Shown here: positions 1 through 5,213 of the stretch, one piece after another
Numbering within the stretch: position 1 is the first letter of the stretch
Layout of the letters: each line of letters starts with the position of its first letter
Assembly (NCBI GenBank): GCA_022844585.1
Contig: JALHLM010000437.1
Location: forward strand, 1 to 5,213
Reading direction: 5' to 3'
Source of the DNA: Pirellulales bacterium
GTDB lineage: Bacteria; Planctomycetota; Planctomycetia; Pirellulales; JALHLM01
DNA: 5,213 bases
Notes under the pieces: generated by a model
Told to the model about the DNA's origin: nothing
What the model saw: the letters and a program-made list of their open reading frames with translations, nothing else
Databases searched by the model: none
Program-made: the position numbers and the translations under genes

Positions 1-798
1 GATCAGGCCGGCGACGTTTCTGGTCGTTTTTTCGTAGCGGGTGAAAATGCGGCGGCTTTCCTTGAGCCGGCCGATCAGGTTTTCGATGATGGCGCCGGCA
101 ACGATCGAGTCGCTTGTTGAATTTCACGGGACGTTGGTCGCGGTCTTGGTTTTCGGCCGTGGGGATCACGGGCTGGATGCCAAGTTGAAGCAGGTATTCG
201 TCGATCCAGTCGGCGCGATAACCTTGATCGCCGGCGAGTGCGACGGGCCAAGCGACGCGCTGGCCGTGGCTATCCTGGAGAGTCTGGTCCGCGTGTTCCA
301 ACAACGTGTCGAACACCGTCGATTCATGGGTTTATCCGGCCGTCAAGTGAAAGCAGAGCGGGTGGCCTTGGCCATCGCAAAGCATGTGGATTTTTGTCGT
401 AAAACCGCCGCGAGAACGGCCTCATGCCTGATCCTCCGGCGCTTCGTCGTCACTTTTTTTGAGCCGCCCGCGGCGCAACGATGCGCGCGAATCGCCGTGC
501 CATCGACGCACCAGAGTTCTTGATCCATCACGCCAGCTTCGAAGAACGCCGCTTGCAACCGCCGCAAAATAGCGTCGAGCTTGCCGTGGAAACTCCATTC
601 ATTGAACAACCTCCACACCGTTTGACACGGGCCGAATTCCTCCGGCAGATCTCGCCACGCGGAACCCGTTCGCAAGATCCACAAGATGCCATCCACGACC
701 ATCCGGCGATCCGCTCGCGGCCGACCCGTCTTGGCCGGCGGATCGAACAAACCGTCAATCAACTTCCATTCCTCAGCGGTCAACAATTTCCGCGCCAT
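1..798 (-). pseudogene. IS5-family DDE transposase, two-frame, disrupted in second frame
   Basis: This is a transposase of the IS5 family that would cut and join element ends. The first frame starts at ATG 796-798, nine bases after a GGAGG site, and runs 151 codons to a TGA at 343-345. It shows the family N-terminus (WKLIDGLFDPP, GRPRADRR, GSAWRDLP) and the first catalytic Asp in VDGTAIRAH (residue 99, bases 502-504). A run of seven A on the minus strand (454-460) is the likely -1 slippage point. The -1 frame continues with PEDQA, GRSRGGFTTKIHMLCDGQGHP, the second Asp in AGDQGY (227-229) and, after another shift, the Glu in ENLIGRLKESRR (82-84). That second frame has in-frame stops at 422-424 (TGA) and 332-334 (TAA), and a frameshift between about 90 and 101, so the gene is decayed. 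The C-terminus continues beyond the left edge. Confidence 0.88.
454..460 (-). other. Candidate -1 programmed frameshift site (A7)
   Basis: On the minus strand the first transposase frame reads tcA AAA AAA Gtg, a slippery heptamer of the A AAA AAA type. Slipping back one base here moves the ribosome exactly into the frame that encodes the rest of the IS5 transposase (SDDEAPEDQA and onward). Two-frame IS427-type elements are known to use such sites. In this copy the product would still stop ten codons later at the TGA at 422-424. Confidence 0.6.
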
Positions 799-807
799 CT
801 CAACAGC

Positions 808-812
808 CCTCC
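808..812 (-). promoter_or_regulatory. Shine-Dalgarno site of the transposase
   Basis: The minus strand reads GGAGG nine bases before the ATG at 796-798. It fixes the transposase start there, not at a possible upstream start at 871-873, and matches the family N-terminus MARKLLTAEEW. Confidence 0.65.
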
Positions 813-866
813 GTGGCAAAAACGAAACCCAGCGACATCGTCGCCGCTCCACTTGGTTTGCGCTGC

Positions 867-895
867 TTGACATGGTATTGGCGAATCCCTAGATT
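867..895 (+). promoter_or_regulatory. Candidate sigma70-type promoter for tex
   Basis: A perfect -35 hexamer TTGACA (867-872) is followed after 17 bases by TAGATT (890-895), four of six matches to TATAAT. Transcription would begin near 902, leaving a leader of about 50 bases before the tex ATG at 954. It lies just outside the IS transposase and points away from it, so it could be native to tex or belong to the end of the element. A start here would exclude the longer tex frame that begins at GTG 813. Confidence 0.5.
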
Positions 896-953
896 GCGCA
901 ATGGTTTAATGCCGTCCACGGGGTCGTCGAGCCAGCGGTTTGGCTGGTTACAC

Positions 954-3917
954 ATGTCTGCCAGAATTAGTGTGAGCCTGGGGGAGATCGCCGCCTCCGT
1001 TGGTTTGCCGCTAGCGCAAATCGAAAGCACCGTGGAATTGCTGGACGCGGGGAATACGATCCCGTTCATCACCCGGTATCGCAAAGACCAGACCGGCGGT
1101 CTGGACGAAGAGCAGATCCGACTCATCGAGTCGCGACTGGCGCGTCTTCGTTTACTGGCGGAGCGGAAGCAGACGATTCTGCGCTCCATCGAGTCGCAAG
1201 GAAAGCTCACGCCCGAGCTGGCGCAAGCAATCCAGGATGCGGACTCGACCAAGCGCCTCGAAGACCTGTACCTGCCGTTCAAGCCGCGCAAGCAAACGCT
1301 CGCCACCCAGGCCCGGGAACGCGGCTTGGAAAAGCTGGCGGAGGAAATCCTGGCGGCCGATCCGGCCTGCTTGGACCTGGATCGCCGGGCGGCGGATTTC
1401 ATCAATCCGGATCGCAAAGTCGCGACCATTGCCGACGCCCTGCTCGGCGCCGGGCACATCCTGGCCGAATGGTTCAGTGAGCGCGCCGACCTGCGCGGCA
1501 AACTGCGCGAGATTGTCGCGCGGACGGGCCGCTTGATCAGCGTGGCGATCGATCCCGAACGTGGCGCGGCGGCAACGCCCTCGGCGAAGGCGGAAGCGCC
1601 AACGCCGGCTGCGGAGGCGCACGAACAAGCTGCGACCGTTGAGAGCGCTGCCGTCGAAGCCGAACCGGAGTCGGCTGCCGAACCAGAGCCGGAATCAGAC
1701 GAAGCGTCGCACGTTGACGAGGAAGCGCCGGCGGAGGAAGCGGAGCACGCCGAGGAATCGGCCGAGAATTCTCCGGAAGTGGAGACGGGCGAGTCGATTG
1801 AAGCGGCTTCGGAAGCTGCCCCGCAAGCGTTGGCGGCTGTCGAGCCAACCCAAGCGGCGGCGCCTGCTCCGGCCGCGCAGGCCAAGCAGAGCGTGAATGC
1901 CAAGGCTGCCGCGCGCAAGAAGGCCAAAGAGCGCGAACGTGAGCTGAAGGAAAAACATCAGGCGAAGGCCTTTCGCGATTACTTCGATTTCGGCGAGGCC
2001 ATCAGCAAGGTGCCGCCCCACCGGATTCTGGCGATCAATCGCGGCGAGCGGGCGCATGTGCTGCGCGTACGCGTCGACGCGGACTTTCAAGCCATCGAGC
2101 AGGCTGCTTTCGAGGCGCTCATTCGGGAAGATCATCCGCACGCGGACTTTCTCTGCGGCTGCGCGATGGACGCTTTGCAACGGCTGATCTATCCGAGCCT
2201 GGAACGCGAAGTGCGTCGCGAGCTCACCGATGAGGCGGAGTCGCACGCCGTCGATGTCTTCGCGCGCAATCTGCGGAGCTTGTTGTTGCAATCGCCGGTG
2301 CGGGATCGCCGGTTGTTGGCGGTCGACCCTGGCTTCAAGAGCGGCTGCAAGTTGGCGGCAATTGACGAGTTTGGCCATTTGCTCGCCCACGCGGTGGTGC
2401 ATTTGGTCGGCAAGGAAGATCGCCGGGCGGCTGCCAAGGCCAAAATGTTGGAGATGATTCGCGAACATCAATTGTCGGTGATTGCCATCGGCAACGGCAC
2501 CGGCTGCCGCGAGACCGAAGAGTTGGTCGCGGAGATGCTCACCGGCGAACTTACCGAGGCCGGCGCGGCGTATGTGATCGTCAACGAGGCCGGCGCCAGC
2601 GTTTATTCCACGAGTCCGATCGGCCGGGAGGAATTCCCGAATTACGACGCCACGCTGCGCGGCGCGATTTCCATCGGGCGTCGCTTGCAGGATCCGCTCA
2701 GCGAGTTAGTCAAAATTGACGCCGCGAATATCGGCGTCGGCATGTATCAGCATGACGTCAAAGCGAAACACTTGCGCGATTCGCTCGACGGCGTCGTCGA
2801 GTCGTGCGTGAATTTCGTCGGCGTCGACGTCAACTCCGCCAGCCCGGCGTTGCTGCGATACGTCTCCGGTTTGAATCAACTCACAGCGCGGCGGGTGTAC
2901 GATCACCGCGCGCAACATGGCCCGTTCAAGTCCCGGGAGGATTTGAAAGCCGTCGCCGGCTTCGGCGACGCGGCGTTTATCCAGTCAGCGGGCTTCTTGA
3001 AAATCGCCGGCGGCGACAACCCGCTCGATACCACTTGGATTCATCCCGAAAGCTACGCCGTGGCGACGCAGGTGCTGGAACGCCTCGGCGGCACCACCGC
3101 GGATCTGGCGGACAAGCAAAAGCTGAGCGAGCTGGCAGGGGCGGCCGACAAACTCGATTTGGCAGCCATGGCGGCCGAATTGCAGGTCGGCGTGCGGCTG
3201 TTGCAAGACATCATCGCCCAGTTCAAACGTCCTGGCCGCGATCCGCGTGAAGAATTGCCGCAACCGATCTTCAAGAAGGGCGTACTCAAGCTGGACGATT
3301 TGGCGCCCGGACTGGAACTCGCCGGCACCGTGCTCAACGTGGTGGACTTCGGCGCGTTCGTCGATGTCGGCCTCAAGGACACCGGCCTCGTCCACGTGAG
3401 CCAGATGGCCGATCGCTATATTCAGACGCCGCATCAAGTGGTGTCGGTGGGCGATATTGTCCGCGTCTGGGTGTTAGAAGTCGACAAAGAACGGCGCCGT
3501 GTTTCGCTCACCATGATTGCGCCGGGCACGCAGCGGCAACATCCGCAGCCCCGGCCGCGATCCGAGGAAAGTCGACCGCCGCGCGATGGTCGTGGACCGC
3601 AGCAGCAACAACGTCGTGGTGGCGGACAACAATCGCAGCGACCGGCAGCCGTTGGCGCCGGAGCAGGCGGACCGCCGCCACAACGCCGCGCGCGCGGTGG
3701 CCCGCCTCAGGGGGGCAATCGCAAGCCGCAGCGCCGGCAACAGGACTACGTCCCGCCACCACCGCCCAAGCCGCGTCCCTTGGTGCCGATCACCGAAAAG
3801 ATGCGCGAAGGGCAAGAGCCCATGCGTACCTTCGGCGACTTGATGCAGTTCTTCAATCAGGCGAAGACGCCGCCCGAACAGCCGGGCGATTCCGCCGGTG
3901 AAAGTACGAGCGCATAG
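954..3917 (+). CDS. tex: Tex / YhgF-family S1 RNA-binding transcription accessory protein
   Basis: Tex is a cytoplasmic nucleic-acid-binding protein linked to transcription. The product here is 987 residues; E. coli YhgF has about 773. Family features in order: the N-terminal helical domain with GNTIPFITRYRK (33-44), TGGLDE (47-52) and LEDLYLPFKPRK (102-113); an unusual Ala/Glu-rich insert (about 203-337); FRDYFDF (340-346); a YqgF/RNase H-like domain starting at AVDPG (Asp458) with AIGNGTGCRETEE (from 511) and VNEAGASVYS (from 543); helix-hairpin-helix region (about 630-685) ending in GDNPLD (687-692); and an S1 domain (about 787-854). The tail (855-987) is Arg/Pro/Gln/Gly-rich and ends with MRTFGDLMQFF from residue 957. 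ATG 954 was chosen because family similarity begins directly after it and the candidate promoter lies upstream. There is no clear Shine-Dalgarno site. ATG 909 and GTG 813 are in frame but would add unrelated residues. Confidence 0.95.
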   Translation: MSARISVSLGEIAASVGLPLAQIESTVELLDAGNTIPFITRYRKDQTGGLDEEQIRLIESRLARLRLLAERKQTILRSIESQGKLTPELAQAIQDADSTKRLEDLYLPFKPRKQTLATQARERGLEKLAEEILAADPACLDLDRRAADFINPDRKVATIADALLGAGHILAEWFSERADLRGKLREIVARTGRLISVAIDPERGAAATPSAKAEAPTPAAEAHEQAATVESAAVEAEPESAAEPEPESDEASHVDEEAPAEEAEHAEESAENSPEVETGESIEAASEAAPQALAAVEPTQAAAPAPAAQAKQSVNAKAAARKKAKERERELKEKHQAKAFRDYFDFGEAISKVPPHRILAINRGERAHVLRVRVDADFQAIEQAAFEALIREDHPHADFLCGCAMDALQRLIYPSLEREVRRELTDEAESHAVDVFARNLRSLLLQSPVRDRRLLAVDPGFKSGCKLAAIDEFGHLLAHAVVHLVGKEDRRAAAKAKMLEMIREHQLSVIAIGNGTGCRETEELVAEMLTGELTEAGAAYVIVNEAGASVYSTSPIGREEFPNYDATLRGAISIGRRLQDPLSELVKIDAANIGVGMYQHDVKAKHLRDSLDGVVESCVNFVGVDVNSASPALLRYVSGLNQLTARRVYDHRAQHGPFKSREDLKAVAGFGDAAFIQSAGFLKIAGGDNPLDTTWIHPESYAVATQVLERLGGTTADLADKQKLSELAGAADKLDLAAMAAELQVGVRLLQDIIAQFKRPGRDPREELPQPIFKKGVLKLDDLAPGLELAGTVLNVVDFGAFVDVGLKDTGLVHVSQMADRYIQTPHQVVSVGDIVRVWVLEVDKERRRVSLTMIAPGTQRQHPQPRPRSEESRPPRDGRGPQQQQRRGGGQQSQRPAAVGAGAGGPPPQRRARGGPPQGGNRKPQRRQQDYVPPPPPKPRPLVPITEKMREGQEPMRTFGDLMQFFNQAKTPPEQPGDSAGESTSA

Positions 3918-3945
3918 TCGCCCCCTCCGGCACGGAATTGCGCCC

Positions 3946-3974
3946 CTGGCAAGCGGTGTTCGGCCCGTTAGAAT
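3946..3974 (+). promoter_or_regulatory. Candidate promoter for the gcvT transcript
   Basis: CTGGCA (3946-3951, four of six matches to TTGACA) and TAGAAT (3969-3974, five of six matches to TATAAT) are separated by 17 bases. Transcription would start near 3981, giving a leader of about 90 bases before gcvT. The -35 is weak and the site is inferred from pattern alone. Confidence 0.38.
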
Positions 3975-3984
3975 GCGCATGGCG

Positions 3985-4019
3985 AACGAGCACTGCCTGC
4001 GGTGATCCGCTGGCTCGTT
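3985..4019 (+). other. Potential stem-loop in the gcvT leader
   Basis: AACGAGC (3985-3991) is the exact reverse complement of GCTCGTT (4013-4019). Inside it GCGG (3999-4002) can pair with CCGC (4007-4010) around a TGAT loop. No T run follows, so it is not a standard intrinsic terminator for tex. It would lie at the very 5' end of a transcript from the candidate promoter just upstream. No role can be assigned. Confidence 0.35.
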
Positions 4020-4069
4020 GCTCACGCCAGGTCTTTGAAATATCGCGTCGGTCCCCGCAAGGCTCGTGC

Positions 4070-5173
4070 ATGACGACAGAGCTGGCTCGCACTCCGCTTC
4101 ATGACTGGCACGTTGCGCACGGGGGGCGCATGGTCGACTTCGCCGGCTGGTCGATGCCGGTGCAGTACACGTCGATCGTTTCGGAACATCAGGCCACGCG
4201 GACGCAAACCGGCCTGTTTGATATTTCTCACATGGGCCGACTGCGCTTCAACGGCCCCGGCGCGGCCGCGTTTCTCGATCGACTTGTCACCCGACGCGTG
4301 ACGGACATGACGCCCGGCCGTATTCGGTATGGCCTTGTTGTGAACGAACAAGGCGGCGTACTCGACGACGTCCTCACGTATCGTCTGCCGGCCGCCAACG
4401 GCGGCGACTTCTACTGCCTGGTCGTAAACGCCGGCAATCGGGAAAAGATTCTCAATTGGCTCGCGCCGCGCTTGGCCGACGTGCGCGACGTTGCCATGAC
4501 GGATATGACGCACGCCTTGGCGATGATCGCCGTGCAAGGTCCGGGTGCGCTTGAATGCGCTCGGCCGCTGCTGGATGTCGACCCGGCCAAGCTGAAATAC
4601 TACACGGGCGTGGAGTCGCAAATTGCCGGGCAGGCCGGCATCGTCAGCCGCACCGGCTACACGGGCGAAGACGGCGTCGAGTTGATGCTGGATTCCGTTC
4701 AGGCCCCCGAAGTCTGGGAGCGCTTGATCGCCGCCGGCGCCACCGCCTGCGGCCTCGGCTGTCGCGACACCTTGCGACTCGAAGCGGCGATGCCGCTCTA
4801 TGGGCATGAGTTGACCGAGGCGATCGACCCGTACACCGCCGACCTCGCGTTCGCCGTCGACCTTGATGGACGTGATTTCACAGGGCGCGAGGCCCTCGCG
4901 AAATTGAACGAACGCCCTGCGCCGCGAACTCGCGTCGGACTGACGCTCTCCGGCAAGCGAGTGCCGCGCGAGCATTTCGCGGTGCAAAAGGATGGCGTCG
5001 ACGTTGGTGAAATCAGCAGCGGCACCTTTTCGCCGACGCTGGATATGCCGATCGCGATGGCCTACGTCGATCGCGCGCACGCCGCGCTGGATACCGAATT
5101 GCTCGTCGACATTCGCGGCCGCGGAGAAGCGGCCCGGGTCGTGAAACTTCCCTTTTATCGTCGCCAGAAGTAA
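4070..5173 (+). CDS. gcvT: Aminomethyltransferase, glycine cleavage system T-protein
   Basis: GcvT takes the aminomethyl group carried on the lipoyl arm of GcvH, releases ammonia and passes the one-carbon unit to tetrahydrofolate, forming 5,10-methylene-THF. The protein is cytoplasmic and 367 residues long, close to the E. coli length of 364. Visible family motifs are DFAGWSMPVQY (23-33), LFDISHMG (49-56), GGVLDDVLTY (95-104, containing the conserved catalytic-region Asp pair 99-100), VVNAGNREK (118-126), RTGYTGEDGVE (194-204), CGLGCRDTLRLEA (227-239), LYGHEL (243-248), and the C-terminal barrel with GEISSGTFSPTL (313-324) and AMAYV (329-333). The start at ATG 4070 has a weak AAGG seven bases upstream (4059-4062) and matches the family N-terminus (TPLHDWHVAHGGRMVDFAGW). 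An upstream in-frame extension from 3938 lacks family residues and would cover the candidate promoter. A probable gcvH follows after 12 bases. Confidence 0.97.
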   Translation: MTTELARTPLHDWHVAHGGRMVDFAGWSMPVQYTSIVSEHQATRTQTGLFDISHMGRLRFNGPGAAAFLDRLVTRRVTDMTPGRIRYGLVVNEQGGVLDDVLTYRLPAANGGDFYCLVVNAGNREKILNWLAPRLADVRDVAMTDMTHALAMIAVQGPGALECARPLLDVDPAKLKYYTGVESQIAGQAGIVSRTGYTGEDGVELMLDSVQAPEVWERLIAAGATACGLGCRDTLRLEAAMPLYGHELTEAIDPYTADLAFAVDLDGRDFTGREALAKLNERPAPRTRVGLTLSGKRVPREHFAVQKDGVDVGEISSGTFSPTLDMPIAMAYVDRAHAALDTELLVDIRGRGEAARVVKLPFYRRQK

Positions 5174-5176
5174 GGA
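5172..5176 (+). promoter_or_regulatory. Shine-Dalgarno site of the downstream gene
   Basis: AAGGA overlaps the gcvT TAA stop and lies nine bases before GTG 5186. This supports GTG as a real start and suggests the two genes are translated from one transcript. Confidence 0.6.
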
Positions 5177-5185
5177 AACCGCGCC

Positions 5186-5213
5186 GTGACTCCCAACGAT
5201 TTGCTGTACGCCA
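5186..5213 (+). CDS. gcvH: Probable glycine cleavage H-protein, N-terminal fragment
   Basis: Only nine full codons are visible, reading (GTG)TPNDLLYA before the window ends. GcvH proteins commonly begin with a short stretch ending in L-[RKL]-[YF] followed by a lysine/arginine and THEW, and this fragment fits that opening. GcvH is the small lipoylated carrier that shuttles the aminomethyl group between the P-, T- and L-proteins, and gcvT-gcvH is a common gene order. The assignment rests on position after gcvT and on these few residues. The start is GTG with an AAGGA site nine bases upstream. Confidence 0.65.

Larger units (their letters stand above)
1..812 (-). mobile_element. IS5-family insertion sequence remnant (IS427-like), partial
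   Basis: The segment is the 5' part of an IS5-family element read on the minus strand, recognised from its two-frame DDE transposase. The element runs off the left edge, so only one end can lie here. That end should fall between the transposase ribosome binding site (808-812) and roughly position 866, where the tex promoter begins. No terminal inverted repeat or target duplication can be defined because the partner end is missing, so the right boundary given is a minimum. The second transposase frame is broken, so the copy is probably immobile unless helped in trans by a related element. Confidence 0.8.

Noticed and set aside
41..523. A 160-codon plus-strand open frame over the IS.
   Set aside because: The minus strand in the same place encodes recognisable IS5 transposase motifs. 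The plus frame has no recognisable domain.
832..844. Small palindrome GCGAC-ATC-GTCGC in the spacer between the IS and tex.
   Set aside because: Five-base arms are expected by chance in DNA this GC-rich, and there is no second copy or context to give it meaning.
813..953. Tex start at GTG 813 or ATG 909.
   Set aside because: The added residues do not resemble Tex N-termini, 813 lies upstream of the candidate promoter, and 909 would lie almost at the predicted transcription start.
1561..1896. A very Arg-rich plus-strand frame inside the tex insert.
   Set aside because: It is a frame-shifted reading of GAAGCG-type codons, fully inside tex, with no independent start signal.
800..1927. A 375-codon open frame on the minus strand opposite tex, with an N-terminus resembling a signal peptide (MAFLRAAALAFTLCLACAAG).
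   Set aside because: It is the antisense of the Ala/Glu-rich Tex insert and N-terminal domain. Its Ala/Ser-rich composition follows from the GC-rich coding strand, and Tex motifs on the plus strand are unmistakable.
3918..3968. Intrinsic terminator after tex.
   Set aside because: No strong GC stem followed by a T run is present, so termination, if any, is not of the simple hairpin type.
3975..4069. Possible glycine riboswitch before gcvT, expected from the pathway.
   Set aside because: The leader is short and I see none of the conserved glycine aptamer core elements, only a simple hairpin.

Overview
The window is a high-GC bacterial chromosome segment. It holds a decayed insertion sequence on the minus strand (about 1-812), followed by housekeeping genes on the plus strand: tex (954-3917), gcvT (4070-5173) and the first codons of a probable gcvH (5186 to the window edge). 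The organism cannot be named from the sequence. The GC-rich coding style, weak or absent Shine-Dalgarno sites before tex and gcvT, and an unusually long Tex with a low-complexity insert and an Arg/Pro/Gln-rich tail suggest a planctomycete-like bacterium. That is an inference.

Left part (1-798, minus strand): a two-frame IS5-family transposase of the IS427 type. The first frame is intact, with a good ribosome binding site and a run of seven A at the expected -1 frameshift point. The second frame carries two in-frame stops and a frameshift, so this copy should not make an active enzyme. Its distal end lies outside the window.

Middle (about 800-953): a short spacer between the IS remnant and tex. 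It contains a perfect TTGACA -35 with a 17-base spacer and a TAGATT -10, pointing toward tex.

Right part: tex encodes a 987-residue S1-domain RNA-binding transcription accessory protein, about 200 residues longer than the E. coli homologue YhgF. A 152-base spacer follows, with a candidate promoter and a leader hairpin. Then comes gcvT, the T-protein of the glycine cleavage system. Twelve bases after the gcvT stop a GTG-started frame matches the N-terminus of GcvH, the lipoyl carrier that hands the aminomethyl group to GcvT, so the two genes probably form the start of a gcv operon.

I found no evidence of a new biological system. The points most worth a second look are the Tex insert and tail, and the IS remnant beside the tex promoter.
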